64,000 nucleotides of DNA. Source: Gammaproteobacteria bacterium. Its GTDB lineage: Bacteria; Pseudomonadota; Gammaproteobacteria; S012-40. Positions 47,144-56,619 of the stretch are shown here, one piece after another (position 1 is the first letter of the stretch; the number at the start of each line of letters is the position of its first letter). Below the pieces are notes generated by a model that had not been told where the DNA came from, did no database searches, and saw nothing but the letters and a program-made list of their open reading frames with translations. The stretch spans positions 1,054,001-1,118,000 of the forward strand of contig JAOUMY010000001.1 in assembly GCA_029881255.1 (NCBI GenBank), in the 5' to 3' direction. The position numbers were made by a program, and so were the translations under genes.

Positions 47144-48955
47144 ATGGAAGTTGGTTTGGTAAAGTCTTTTCTAGGTGTTCTAGCAACCCTGTTGATAGTC
47201 ACATTCAATATTGCGGGTGCCGCAGAGGAGACGTTTTCTGCATCAGATGATTCGCAAAAGAAATATGAGCGCAAGGTTCTTCTTCAAATCCGGGATATTG
47301 GTCTCCAGCAAAAACATTTTTCCGTACCCGTAACCTTCTGTCCTTACAAAAAATCCTGCGTGCCGTTTGCGACCTGGGGGCTTGATGTCGATGACAATCT
47401 CGAGATCGCCGCTGCGGGGCAGGTCATTGAGCGCATGTCTGGTAATCGATATGACAATATCAGCATACAGTCGGGTAAGCTGGTAATGACAACGTTGAAC
47501 GAAACCCTTGAAATGGATGCAGACCTGGGACAGTTCAATTTTGATGTCGGGCCATATTATGAGTTTGTCACGAAGTCCACCGAATATCTAAACACGAAGT
47601 TCGCGCCTTTCATGGGTGAGTTGCTTATTAAAGCTAAAGATGCCCGGTATCAGGAATTGGCCGACCGCGAAAAAGAGACTTTTCTTGCAGAGATAGCCAA
47701 AGAGCGTAGCGTGCCGGTAGCTTTTCTTCAGCGCTTATTGAATTCCGCCTTTGTCTTCGCCACCTATCTTGAGACTCCACGCGGGAAAATCAGCATCAGC
47801 CAACAAAAAAGCAAAAAGTCTTTCAATTTCAGTGTAGGTGTTGATATCGATTTGCCTATGCGGATGGTGATTTTTCGATTTGACTCAGAGAAAAAACAAT
47901 TCGAAATCTATAAGGAGTTAAGTGCTCACTCCGGGTATGTATCAGATAGTGCGCAAGTGTTTCCATCAAGACCGGAAAATGTTGAGCTTTTGGCGAATTT
48001 GTATCGGAGAAGTTTTGTTGTTGCTGCCCGGGCCGCCGGGATAGCCCTCAATACCAATCTGAAAGAAGACGACGCATTCGCCATCTTTGCTACGGTCGAT
48101 GCGGTTGATGAAGGTTTCTTTTTGACGCGAATCGAGTCTGCGATTGGTCAGGCGGAGGATTTACGTATAGACGCACCCTACCGTCTTAAGCAAATGATAG
48201 ATGGAAAAATTGTTAATCGAGGTTGGATTAAGGCGCGTTCGGTAGCGAGAAAGTCCTTATTAGATGATGGCGCACAAGGACAATACCTTTCTTCATTTTC
48301 TGTTATCAAAGGCAGTGCCGAATTTAAAGATCAGGTGAGAGAGCATCCCTGGACTGGAGTTCTTGGCGCGCTAACCGTTGTCAATACACATCAGACGGTG
48401 GAGAAACTTTCCGGATTAACTGCCAGTGGTGGCGGTGACTTTTTGGGCTTGGGTCTTGGTTTTAAGGCGGATTTGGGTTACTTGTTTAACTCATCAGGAT
48501 ACTCTGAGTCATGGTTAGAAATAGTCGGACAATTTGGTCTTGGTGGCGAAAGCATAGTCCAGTCTTCTTCTATATATACAACTCCAGTACTAGGTGTTGT
48601 CCGTATGGACTATGTGAAGCGAGGTCATCTGGGGGCGAGTGGACTCTTTGTCGCGTATAAGTTTGGCCTCGCTGCGAGTCAAATGCGTGGGCAAGGGCCT
48701 AATGTTGACTCTGCAAACGATGACATAGAGATAACTTCATTCGGCCTGGGCGCGGGTCTGCAATTGGGTTATCTATTTTCACCCGATACGGAGTTGGTGG
48801 TAAACGCACAAGGGTATTTTCCCATAAGCTCTCAATACAGAATCGGCGAATCTGAGACGTATGATGACGCCAATATGTCTGTGGTCTATGGTATTAATGT
48901 TGGCTTATCGTTTCATATGAAATCGTTAGGCGGACTCGCATCACTGATGAGGTAA
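47144..48955 (+). CDS. Exported protein with C-terminal outer-membrane barrel-like domain
   Basis: No family is recognised. The 603-residue product has a signal peptide cleaved near IAGAAEE. An N-terminal part of about 390 residues is mixed alpha/beta with two Cys (in VTFCPYKKSCVPF). A Gly- and aromatic-rich C-terminal region from about residue 425 looks like an eight-stranded barrel (LGLGFKADLGYLF, FGLGAGLQLGYLFSP, YGINVGLSFHMK). It has AAGGA 8 nt before ATG 47144 and starts a four-gene run with the FlgT-like, LPP20 and PEGA proteins, so it may be the outer-membrane partner of that set. Confidence 0.65.
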   Translation: MEVGLVKSFLGVLATLLIVTFNIAGAAEETFSASDDSQKKYERKVLLQIRDIGLQQKHFSVPVTFCPYKKSCVPFATWGLDVDDNLEIAAAGQVIERMSGNRYDNISIQSGKLVMTTLNETLEMDADLGQFNFDVGPYYEFVTKSTEYLNTKFAPFMGELLIKAKDARYQELADREKETFLAEIAKERSVPVAFLQRLLNSAFVFATYLETPRGKISISQQKSKKSFNFSVGVDIDLPMRMVIFRFDSEKKQFEIYKELSAHSGYVSDSAQVFPSRPENVELLANLYRRSFVVAARAAGIALNTNLKEDDAFAIFATVDAVDEGFFLTRIESAIGQAEDLRIDAPYRLKQMIDGKIVNRGWIKARSVARKSLLDDGAQGQYLSSFSVIKGSAEFKDQVREHPWTGVLGALTVVNTHQTVEKLSGLTASGGGDFLGLGLGFKADLGYLFNSSGYSESWLEIVGQFGLGGESIVQSSSIYTTPVLGVVRMDYVKRGHLGASGLFVAYKFGLAASQMRGQGPNVDSANDDIEITSFGLGAGLQLGYLFSPDTELVVNAQGYFPISSQYRIGESETYDDANMSVVYGINVGLSFHMKSLGGLASLMR

Positions 48956-48960
48956 GAAAG

Positions 48961-50163
48961 ATGAGAGGCAGAATTGCACTCCTAATATTATTGGTCGCTA
49001 TGCTTGCCGCGTGCGGCGGGAAAAAAGTCGTAAAGTCTGATGACCCTTTGCCGCAAAGTCGACAGGTTACCGAAGTCGAAAGCACCAGTTCAGCAGAAAC
49101 ACTGGTGCGAGCTACCGGCAAGGCCGGTTCAGTCGAAGACGCTATTGTTGATGCACAGCGAGCCGCACTTTGGTTTCTTTTGCATGCGGGTTCGAAGCCG
49201 GTATTGAAAACTGCAGCTGAAAAACAGGCATTCGCGGCAATTGAGCGAGACTTCTACAGCGCCCATTCACAATTCGTGCGTTATACCAGTGATCTGAAAT
49301 CCAAACAGAAAAATGGAAACACCGTCAGCGTTGATGTGCTGGTGCGTATTGATATGAATATGTTACGTGAACATCTGGTCAGCAATAACGTGATCAAGTC
49401 GACGACAGATATGCTTGCCGAGGCAGGCTTGCCCTCTATCTCGATCGTAGCGGCTGAAACCACTGACGATACCGATCTTGCGCGGAATGTATTGGGTGAA
49501 TACCTGACCGATCGAAATTACGAAGTGAACGTGGTCTCGCAGAGTGGAAAGCTGTCAGCCGTGGTCAACAAGTTGGCGCGCCTGGGTGGCAATACGGACC
49601 CCTCTTACAACTGGGCTCTGGAAGCGGGTAGCGACGTTTATATAGAAGTGAAAGTCAATACGGAGAAGGGTAAGGTCAGCGGTGTTGATACGCGTAAAGC
49701 CTCGGTCACAGCCAAAGCGTTTGAAACGTCGACCGGTATTCAGCTTGGTTCAAGTACCGGGAATTCTTCGGAAAGAGCGGCATCTGGTTTCGACGCTCTG
49801 ATACAGGAAGCAGCGAATGCGGTAGCCGACAAGTTGATCTCCCAGATCCGTAAGAAGTGGAGCGGTGGGACCAAGGCATTCAAATTGGTTGTCTTCACAA
49901 CGGAAGATCAAGGTGATCGCGTCGATCAATCCATATACAAGGCGTTAAAATTGCTTTCTAAGCAGCCGGTAAAAAGGGTCGCCGCGGGAAAGAGTACGTT
50001 TGACTACGTTGTGCGTACCGAAGGCCTGGCTAATGCGTTTGAATTTATGATGGCGCTGCAACAGCGTTATGGTGGACCGGGAACCATCACGCGTGAAATG
50101 GAAAACGGTGCCTTGCTGGTAGTGCGCGCCGGAGCTGGCGACGTTGATATTCAGTTTGACTAA
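48961..50163 (+). CDS. FlgT-like envelope lipoprotein
   Basis: A 400-residue lipoprotein with lipobox LAAC (Cys18). The N-terminal domain TLVRATGKAGSVEDAIVDAQRAAL has the Gly-x-Ala followed by EDAxxDAxRxA pattern shared by FlgT and LPP20 proteins. A middle part resembles the TolB-N/CsgG fold (LPSISIVAAETTDD to VYIEVKVN), and a C-terminal alpha/beta domain ends at residue 400. It starts 5 nt after the barrel gene. A named family cannot be assigned; the FlgT resemblance is in layout, not clear identity. Confidence 0.65.
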   Translation: MRGRIALLILLVAMLAACGGKKVVKSDDPLPQSRQVTEVESTSSAETLVRATGKAGSVEDAIVDAQRAALWFLLHAGSKPVLKTAAEKQAFAAIERDFYSAHSQFVRYTSDLKSKQKNGNTVSVDVLVRIDMNMLREHLVSNNVIKSTTDMLAEAGLPSISIVAAETTDDTDLARNVLGEYLTDRNYEVNVVSQSGKLSAVVNKLARLGGNTDPSYNWALEAGSDVYIEVKVNTEKGKVSGVDTRKASVTAKAFETSTGIQLGSSTGNSSERAASGFDALIQEAANAVADKLISQIRKKWSGGTKAFKLVVFTTEDQGDRVDQSIYKALKLLSKQPVKRVAAGKSTFDYVVRTEGLANAFEFMMALQQRYGGPGTITREMENGALLVVRAGAGDVDIQFD

Positions 50164-50217
50164 ACTCGTGAAGATTTGTGTTTGGGAATTTTAATTCAGT
50201 AAAAGGAAGGTGAATCG

Positions 50218-50799
50218 ATGAAATTGAAACAGCTTGTAGTGTTGTCTGTCGTGGGCGTGGCCTTGTCTGCTTGCGGTGGAAAAAATGTGAAGCAGGAAGT
50301 TGCGGATTGTGTGTTTCCGAATACCGAGACTGCTGCACCGGGTTGGATTTGTGATGAACCGGTACCGGGCCTGGATGTTCAAGCCGTGGGCATCTCTGAA
50401 AAATCCGGTGCGGGCATGAGCTTCATGAAAGATATCGCTGCCGCAGATGCGCGTGGTCGTTTGGCCGAGCAGGTTAAGGTCAAGGTCAACAAGATGGTCA
50501 AGAACTACATGGGCACCACTGGACGTGGCGATTCGGAAACCGTTGATGCTGCTGCCAGCAGCACCTTAAAGACCATCTCGTCCGAAAACCTGGTGGGCTC
50601 AAAAGTATACAAGTCACGCACTGGCCCGAACGGCAGATTGTTTGTTCTTGTTGGTATAGACGAAAATGCAGCCAAGAAGATTGCTGAAACTGCATTGAAA
50701 ACGAGCATGAACAATGAGAAGGCATTGTGGCAGCAATTCGTCGCGCAAAAATCACACGATGAAATGGCGGCGGAAATTGCCAAGGAATATGGTCGTTAA
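50218..50799 (+). CDS. LPP20-family lipoprotein
   Basis: A 193-residue lipoprotein with lipobox LSAC (Cys19). It carries PGWICDEP followed by LQAVGISEKSGAGMSF-like sequence and the AAADARGRLAEQVKVKV helix, the LPP20 pattern first described in Helicobacter. The C-terminal NGRLFVLVGIDENAAKKIAETAL segment completes the domain. A strong AAAGGAAGG ribosome-binding site lies upstream. The family includes flagellar FlgP, but this copy sits with non-flagellar envelope genes. Confidence 0.82.
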   Translation: MKLKQLVVLSVVGVALSACGGKNVKQEVADCVFPNTETAAPGWICDEPVPGLDVQAVGISEKSGAGMSFMKDIAAADARGRLAEQVKVKVNKMVKNYMGTTGRGDSETVDAAASSTLKTISSENLVGSKVYKSRTGPNGRLFVLVGIDENAAKKIAETALKTSMNNEKALWQQFVAQKSHDEMAAEIAKEYGR

Positions 50800-50826
50800 T
50801 CGAACCGGCTTGCAGGGAATTAAACC

Positions 50827-51933
50827 ATGGTCAGAGTCTTACTGACATTATTCGTGTTTGTGTCTGCGGGTGCGGGTGTCCTGAATGCTCAGGATGCCCG
50901 CGCTGCCGGGTATATACTTTCAGCGGAAGGGAGTGGTCCATCGCTGGATGAGGCAAAAGCCGCCGCGGTTACCGAATTGGGAAAAAGCATTATTGCGAAA
51001 GTTGAGTCTACCTTTCGTAGTGATGTGAAAGTGAACAACGATCAAGTCAATCGGGACATGCAGTCGATCAAGCAAGTGCGTTCCGATCAGCTGCTTAAAG
51101 GCGTGCGCTATAGTGGAGAACGTCAGGATGGCGAAGGCTATCATATTACTGCTGGTCTGGATCAAAGCGGCGTAAATGACACGGTTAACTATATGCGCGA
51201 GCAGCTCGACGGTGATCTGAGTGTTCGCAATCGTGAGCAGCTGGGCGCGGCATTGAAAATTGTCGATCATATGCAGGCGTTCATTTCGACTGTTCCAAAA
51301 ATTGCCTTGTCTTCATTTCCTGATATCGACAAGTGGTTGGCGGATCGTCGGCACGAAATTCTGCAGCGTATGAATCAAGGGCGCGTCGAGTTTATCAGTC
51401 CTGTGCCAGAATACACTATTTCGATAGATGGTAAATCTGCGGTTTCCGGACAATATTTTCCGCCTGGACACTACCAGTTTTCTGCTAGTGCAGAAGGCTA
51501 TCGCAGCTTTAATGGCACGTTCTCAGTGAGTGAGGGGGAGATTGCAAAGGTCAATCTTCCGTTTGTTAAAGTTATGGATAACAAGTCTGTGAGCCTACAG
51601 ATTAGCGACGGATTTGAATTCCTGCACGATAGCCTGAAAACCATACTTGAAGATATGGGGGTAGCGATTTCCTCGGGTAGTAAACATGAAGTGAAAGTCA
51701 CCATCGACGATGAAGTAAAAGACGTGGATGGTTTTTCTTCTCATAGCATTAAGGTGCAGATCGTCGCGATGAAAAACGGTAAACGGGTAAACCGGGTGCG
51801 TTTTTCAAAGAACATGACGGCGGAAAGTGGCGACCAGATCAAATTGCGTAAGACACTACAGCCGCTGGTGGAGAAGGGTATGATAGGTTTGTTCTCACGC
51901 ATGGAAGTGGAAGAGTACTTTTCCGGCAAGTAA
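50827..51933 (+). CDS. Exported LPP20-like and PEGA-domain protein
   Basis: A 368-residue exported protein with a signal peptide cleaved near LNAQDA. Residues 28-125 form an LPP20-like domain (AEGSGPSLDEAKAAAVTELGKSI to YHITAGLD). Residues about 187-248 form a PEGA domain (FISPVPEYTISIDGK to VNLPF). The last 110 residues look like a CsgG/TolB-N-type fold (SVSLQISDGFEFLHDSLKTILEDMG). It closes the four-gene cluster and is followed by a hairpin. The mix of domains suggests an envelope assembly or surface-attachment role, which is inference. Confidence 0.7.
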   Translation: MVRVLLTLFVFVSAGAGVLNAQDARAAGYILSAEGSGPSLDEAKAAAVTELGKSIIAKVESTFRSDVKVNNDQVNRDMQSIKQVRSDQLLKGVRYSGERQDGEGYHITAGLDQSGVNDTVNYMREQLDGDLSVRNREQLGAALKIVDHMQAFISTVPKIALSSFPDIDKWLADRRHEILQRMNQGRVEFISPVPEYTISIDGKSAVSGQYFPPGHYQFSASAEGYRSFNGTFSVSEGEIAKVNLPFVKVMDNKSVSLQISDGFEFLHDSLKTILEDMGVAISSGSKHEVKVTIDDEVKDVDGFSSHSIKVQIVAMKNGKRVNRVRFSKNMTAESGDQIKLRKTLQPLVEKGMIGLFSRMEVEEYFSGK

Positions 51934-51965
51934 GTGGTCTGCCTTTGTTCTAATTCTACGATATC

Positions 51966-52000
51966 AAGACTCTGTGCCTGCTTTGAAAGGCCAGAGTCTT
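51966..52000 (+). terminator. Hairpin at the end of the envelope cluster
   Basis: AAGACTCTG (51966-51974) and CAGAGTCTT (51992-52000) form a perfect 9-bp stem. An inner GCCT/AGGC stem extends it. The following T-run is weak, so termination is probable rather than certain. Confidence 0.5.
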
Positions 52001-52034
52001 TGATCTCCCAATTATAAACACGCATAATCCTCCA

Positions 52035-52739
52035 ATGAAACCAATACGTATTTTTCGACACGTAGATTGTGAAGGTCCAGGATTCTTGCAGGATTTTCTC
52101 GATGTGCAAGGCGTTCCTAGTGAATTAGTTAAGATAGACGAAGGCATGCCGGTGCCAATGACTATCGATGACGTTTCCGGTTTGGTTTTTATGGGCGGTT
52201 CGATGAGCGTTAATGACGATTTGCCCTGGATCGTGCAGGAATTGGATTTGATTCGCCGCGCCGCAAATTCAAAGTTGCCAGTACTGGGTCATTGTCTTGG
52301 TGGCCAATTGATCGCAAAGGCATTAGGTGGTCAGGTGACAGCCAATCAGGTCAAAGAAATAGGCTGGTTTGAAGTGACTCGCAGCTCAACAGCAGCCGCG
52401 CAGCAGTGGCTGGCCGATATGCCGGAGACGATGACTGTTTATCACTGGCATGGCGAAATGTTTAGCTTGCCACCGGGCGCGCAACTCATACTGGAAAACC
52501 TGAATTGCCCACACCAGGCCTTTGTCGTCGGGAATATGTTGGCCATGCAGTGTCATGTTGAAATGACTGTCGATCTGGTAAGAGAATGGGCGTCGCGGTT
52601 TGAAGATCAACTGCGCCCAGGAAGTGAAACTGTGCAAACACCAGAGCAAATGTTGGCAGGACTGGAGATGAAAGTCGAGAATCTTCAAAACTATGCCAGG
52701 CATATTTACTCACACTGGTTATCACGTGTTGCTACCTGA
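52035..52739 (+). CDS. Class I glutamine amidotransferase-like protein
   Basis: A 234-residue cytoplasmic protein of the GMP synthase-like GATase1 family. The catalytic triad is visible: Cys87 in LGHCLGGQ and His174 with Glu176 in MQCHVEM. GLVFMGGSMSV is the oxyanion-side glycine loop. There is no fused synthetase domain, so the acceptor reaction is unknown. Close relatives are annotated as glutamine amidotransferases of unknown substrate. No good ribosome-binding site precedes ATG 52035. Confidence 0.85.
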   Translation: MKPIRIFRHVDCEGPGFLQDFLDVQGVPSELVKIDEGMPVPMTIDDVSGLVFMGGSMSVNDDLPWIVQELDLIRRAANSKLPVLGHCLGGQLIAKALGGQVTANQVKEIGWFEVTRSSTAAAQQWLADMPETMTVYHWHGEMFSLPPGAQLILENLNCPHQAFVVGNMLAMQCHVEMTVDLVREWASRFEDQLRPGSETVQTPEQMLAGLEMKVENLQNYARHIYSHWLSRVAT

Positions 52740-52748
52740 CGTAACAAT

Positions 52749-53525
52749 ATGTCCGATATAAACTTCGATCAATTGGCTGAGCGTTTTCAGCGAAATATCT
52801 ATGGTACTACCAAGGGTCGCATTCGACTGGAAATTCTCAGACGCGATTTGACCGAGGTGTTAGCTAGTGCGCGCAATTTTGAAAATGTGAAAATATTAGA
52901 CGCTGGTTGTGGCATGGCTCAGATAAGCACCCATTTGGCAGAGCAAGGCCATCATGTCGTTTTGAACGATGTTTCGAAAATAATGTTGGATGCAGCACAG
53001 AAGAGTTTCGAACAAAAAGGAATGTCGCAACAATATCGACTTGTTTGTGGACCGCTACAGGATTTGCGAGCGCAACATGATGCATTCTTCGATTTGATAA
53101 TGAATCATGCTGTTCTGGAGTGGACGGAGTCTCCTAAGCAGGCGCTCGACGATTTAGTCTACATGCTTAAACCCGGCGGCTACTTATCGCTAATGTTTTA
53201 CAATATTCACTCGTTGGTGTTTCGTAATCTCGTGCGTGGCAATCTGTACAAAGTCGATCGCTCTGACTGGGCGGGCACGGGAGAGGGAAGTTTGACGCCA
53301 ATCAACCCACTTGATCCAGATGAGGTATTCAATTGGCTGGAGCAGCATAATATGAAAATTTTATGCAAATCCGGTGTGCGGGTATTTCAAGACTACATGT
53401 CACGGCACAATCGTGAACATGTCAGTGACGATGACATCGTTGCGACAGAATTGAAATATAGTCGACAGGAGCCGTATCTGCATCTCGGTCGTTATATTCA
53501 CGTCGTTTGCCAGAAATTTTCGTGA
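52749..53525 (+). CDS. cmoM: tRNA 5-carboxymethoxyuridine methyltransferase CmoM
   Basis: CmoM methylates the carboxyl group of cmo5U34 in several tRNAs, using SAM. The 258-residue protein matches E. coli CmoM (SmtA) across its length: the opening LAERFQRNIYGTTKGRIRLE, the SAM motif ILDAGCGMAQIS, NHAVLEW, LKPGGYLSLMFYN, VRVFQDYM, and the terminal QEPYLHLGRYIHV. It is 9 nt after the GATase gene, probably in one transcript. Confidence 0.93.
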   Translation: MSDINFDQLAERFQRNIYGTTKGRIRLEILRRDLTEVLASARNFENVKILDAGCGMAQISTHLAEQGHHVVLNDVSKIMLDAAQKSFEQKGMSQQYRLVCGPLQDLRAQHDAFFDLIMNHAVLEWTESPKQALDDLVYMLKPGGYLSLMFYNIHSLVFRNLVRGNLYKVDRSDWAGTGEGSLTPINPLDPDEVFNWLEQHNMKILCKSGVRVFQDYMSRHNREHVSDDDIVATELKYSRQEPYLHLGRYIHVVCQKFS

Positions 53526-53540
53526 GGGGAGCCAAAAACA

Positions 53541-54173
53541 ATGTTCGGATTTGTAAAGAAAGTTGAGATGCCTACCCGCGAGTCCGCTTTGCCTGGGAGA
53601 CAAAATCCCGTTGTGGTATCGGGAACACACTTCGTTAACGGTAACAACGTGGTCATGCCTTTTCCAGAAAATATGCAAATGGCATTGTTTGGTCTCGGCT
53701 GTTTTTGGGGGGCGGAAAAGGCCTTTTGGCAACTACCCGGTGTTTTCTCAACGATGGTGGGCTATGCCGCCGGCTTTACGCCAAATGCGACTTATGAAGA
53801 AGTATGTTCTGGCATGACCGGGCACAATGAAGTGGTGCGCGTGGTATTTGATCCGAGGCAAATTAGTTATATTCAACTACTCCGTGTTTTTTGGGAGTCA
53901 CATAATCCTACTCAGGGTATGCGTCAGGGAAATGATGTCGGTACCCAGTATCGATCAGGAATTTATTGTTACGATGAGGAGCAGCGATCGCTGGCGACAG
54001 ACAGTAAAACCCATTATCAACAACGACTGTCAGCAAATGGACTTGGTGATATAACTACTGAAATCCTGGCGGCACCAACGTTTTATTACGCGGAAGACTA
54101 TCATCAGCAATATCTTGCCAAGAATCCTAATGGCTATTGTGGGCTAGGTGGGACGCGGATTGCCTACGATTAG
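53541..54173 (+). CDS. msrA: Peptide methionine sulfoxide reductase MsrA
   Basis: MsrA reduces methionine-S-sulfoxide in proteins. The 210-residue protein has the catalytic Cys54 in [49 protein letters not shown], and the C-terminal [18 protein letters not shown] with one resolving Cys. The second C-terminal Cys of E. coli MsrA is absent, because the protein ends nine residues later. No signal peptide is seen. Its TAG stop overlaps the stop of the convergent HD-GYP gene by 3 nt. Confidence 0.95.
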   Translation: MFGFVKKVEMPTRESALPGRQNPVVVSGTHFVNGNNVVMPFPENMQMALFGLGCFWGAEKAFWQLPGVFSTMVGYAAGFTPNATYEEVCSGMTGHNEVVRVVFDPRQISYIQLLRVFWESHNPTQGMRQGNDVGTQYRSGIYCYDEEQRSLATDSKTHYQQRLSANGLGDITTEILAAPTFYYAEDYHQQYLAKNPNGYCGLGGTRIAYD

Positions 54174-55165
54174 GCAATAGCTGAAAGCGGATTAAAAGAG
54201 AATTTGTTAACGGGTACGTGGCAAAGTATTCGGATTCCTTCCTCTTGCGACACGGCAGACAAATCGACGTCAATAAGAGGATTTAACATACGTTTTGCCT
54301 TCAGGTTATAAATCTGGCGTACCATAGGCGTCTTGACTTTTTCACTGTTCTGTTGAAACACAACACCGACGTTGCCATTGTTCAGCGCTACGAGCGTGCC
54401 CACCGGGTATAGGCCGATACAGTGTATAAATTGATTGATCAAATCCTTCGAAAAACTTCTATCTTTTTCGGCATGAATTAAAAGTAAGGCATCTGTCGCG
54501 GGACGGGCTTCTCGGTAAAGTTTGTGAGAAGTGATGGCGTCATAGGTGTCGGCAATGGCTGATATTTGTCCTGCAAGACTGATTTGTTTGTCTTTTAAAC
54601 CGTTTGGGTAACCACTACCGTTGAAACGTTCGTGATGCTGCGCAACCGCCAGAACTACTTCTTCGTCAAAGTCCTCGCATGCAGATAAAATTTTCTGGGC
54701 TTTGTCGCTGTGTAGGCGAACCAGAGAAAACTCTTCATCTGTTAATCTGCCTTGTTTATACAAAATATTCGAAGGTATGAATACTTTACCCAGGTCATTC
54801 AATAAGGCGCCAACAGCAATACTTCTTACACGTGATGCGTCAAGTCCAAGAAATATGGAAAAGCGCGCGGCAATCACGGATGCGCTAATCGCATGTTTGA
54901 GCAGGTAATCATCTTTGCTCTTATTCAGGCAAAAACACACCAAGGCATCTGGGTTACGTTGGATCGATTCGATGAAGCTGTCAACAACGGGAAACAATGA
55001 TTGAAAATCTGCCGGTTTACCTTTTTTGGTAACTGCAAAGACGTTGTGCACTATCGTCCAGGCCTGTTTATAAATGCCGATGGACTTACGCAATTCCTGC
55101 TCGATTGGAACGACGGACGCTCCTTGAGCGATACTTTCGAGTACTTCTTTTTGTATGACGCCCAC
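54170..55165 (-). CDS. HD-GYP domain protein with altered HD motif
   Basis: A 331-residue cytoplasmic protein. The first 80 residues are a DUF3391-like N-terminal region. The HD-GYP domain (about 88-230) contains His91, [14 protein letters not shown] (H177, H178, G185-Y186-P187), and [22 protein letters not shown]. The HD pair itself reads N123-D124 in [11 protein letters not shown] where active cyclic-di-GMP phosphodiesterases have HD. Metal binding may thus be lost or changed. The start is GTG 55165 with GAGG upstream. It lies near a PilZ gene, suggesting a c-di-GMP link. Confidence 0.88.
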   Translation of the reverse strand: MGVIQKEVLESIAQGASVVPIEQELRKSIGIYKQAWTIVHNVFAVTKKGKPADFQSLFPVVDSFIESIQRNPDALVCFCLNKSKDDYLLKHAISASVIAARFSIFLGLDASRVRSIAVGALLNDLGKVFIPSNILYKQGRLTDEEFSLVRLHSDKAQKILSACEDFDEEVVLAVAQHHERFNGSGYPNGLKDKQISLAGQISAIADTYDAITSHKLYREARPATDALLLIHAEKDRSFSKDLINQFIHCIGLYPVGTLVALNNGNVGVVFQQNSEKVKTPMVRQIYNLKAKRMLNPLIDVDLSAVSQEEGIRILCHVPVNKFSFNPLSAIA

Positions 55166-55347
55166 GTTTTCCTCGCAAGACTATCTTAGAGTAGGTATAG
55201 ATTTCTTGTGGATGGATCAATTGCACAAGTTAAGCATGGTTTGTTTGTGAGGAATAGCCTGCTCTGGCGTTTCTGAGAAGGACTTGGCGCAAAAGGTCGC
55301 GCCCGGGTAAGTATTGCAATTCTAATAATTTTTTGTTTAAAACAGGG

Positions 55348-56157
55348 CTAAAATTGTTGAGAGAAATTCAACCCAAAAACGTCTGATGAACGAAAGGGCG
55401 TAAGCTGTATCGGCGTCTCTTTAGTGCGATGTAATCTGGGAATATTGTAGCCTACGGTAGTTCCCCAGAGGATGCCGGTGATAACGTCGCTTAGAAAGTG
55501 TTTTCCCCCTTCGACTCGCAACCAGGAACCTGCGGCTATACCGATAATGGCACCTCCCCAGACCAGCTTTTTGTTCTGAGACTGAGGATAATAGTCGCTA
55601 AACACCGTTGCGCTGAATATCAGGCTGGCAGAAATTGTTGCCGCATGACCGGAAAAAAAAGAACGGGTGGCATCAGCATCCAATTTGGCCGTAAGAGGCG
55701 CCTCGCTACCGTAGGTAAAAGGTCGGTAGCGAATGATATTGCCCTTGGCGACCGAGGTGCCACCGAGAGTTAAAGCGAGGGTCTCGGCATACATTAGGCC
55801 TAAAGTCAGAAAGTCCTCTTTTTCTTTAAATAAAAAAACCGTTGGTGTAAGCATGCTCACGCCGAGGACAGCATCGCTGATATGTTGCGCCGTAGGATTC
55901 CAGAAGCCAGTATTGTATCGGTCTAACCAGGGTATGCTGTGTTTGTCGAGCGCGCTTAAGGATTGCGGCGTCGGTGTTTCCTTATTCATATCTGCAAAAA
56001 GTCCGGCGATACCTAAGGCGCTGGCACCGACGAGCAAGTGAATTTCTGAACGCTTGTCGAGTTTATATGGCGATGCCTGCACTACTGATATGTCGACAAA
56101 AACAGACATGATCACGAAAAGGAAAATTCTTGACGTCCGCCAAACACGACTTTTCAT
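55348..56157 (-). CDS. Exported PAP2-family phosphatase
   Basis: A 269-residue protein with a signal peptide (cleavage near VQASPYK) and the three PAP2 motifs intact: K138-x6-R145-P146, FFSGH with S169-G170-H171, and R214-x5-H220-x3-D224. The hydrophobic segments between the motifs suit a membrane-linked or periplasmic lipid phosphatase such as an undecaprenyl-pyrophosphate or lipid A phosphatase. It does not form a clear operon with neighbours. Substrate choice cannot be read. Confidence 0.88.
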   Translation of the reverse strand: MKSRVWRTSRIFLFVIMSVFVDISVVQASPYKLDKRSEIHLLVGASALGIAGLFADMNKETPTPQSLSALDKHSIPWLDRYNTGFWNPTAQHISDAVLGVSMLTPTVFLFKEKEDFLTLGLMYAETLALTLGGTSVAKGNIIRYRPFTYGSEAPLTAKLDADATRSFFSGHAATISASLIFSATVFSDYYPQSQNKKLVWGGAIIGIAAGSWLRVEGGKHFLSDVITGILWGTTVGYNIPRLHRTKETPIQLTPFRSSDVFGLNFSQQF

Positions 56158-56283
56158 TGATAAGACTCGCTGTATTATTCGATTGTTTTAGAATGATACC
56201 GCAGTCGATATCTTTCCATAAAGAGAGTATTTGAATCCGGCACGAAAATTGGTTCGTCCAGCCTTTAAGTTATCGTCTGGGGG

Positions 56284-56598
56284 ATGATTATGTACGATAG
56301 TTCGGTTAGGGAAAAGCGAAACTATTTTCGCATTCAGCTAAATTGTCCGGTGAAATTATGGAAGACAGAGTCGGCAGCGCGATTTAGCGGCGTCTGCATT
56401 AATATGAGCATTAAAGGCATACTCATCGAATTGGATCAACCGGTTCGCCAGGGGGATAAGTTACACATATTGATTGAGCCGGGTCTTGATATTTCACCAC
56501 CCTTAACCGGAATAGTGGACGTTTTGCGTGTCGAACGAGACTGCTTGCGAAATCGCTATAAGATTGCCGGAACGCTGGAAACTGAGGTGGTTGTATAA
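56284..56598 (+). CDS. PilZ-domain protein
   Basis: A 104-residue single PilZ domain. The c-di-GMP-binding arginines are in KRNYFRIQL (RxxxR) and the second motif reads NMSIKG (N-x-S-x-x-G). Both are intact, so c-di-GMP binding is expected. It converges on the flgT-like gene and lies near the HD-GYP gene, making a small c-di-GMP-flagellum neighbourhood. The effector partner is unknown. Confidence 0.85.
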   Translation: MIMYDSSVREKRNYFRIQLNCPVKLWKTESAARFSGVCINMSIKGILIELDQPVRQGDKLHILIEPGLDISPPLTGIVDVLRVERDCLRNRYKIAGTLETEVVV

Positions 56599-56619
56599 GT
56601 CGTCGATTAGGGTGTTATA

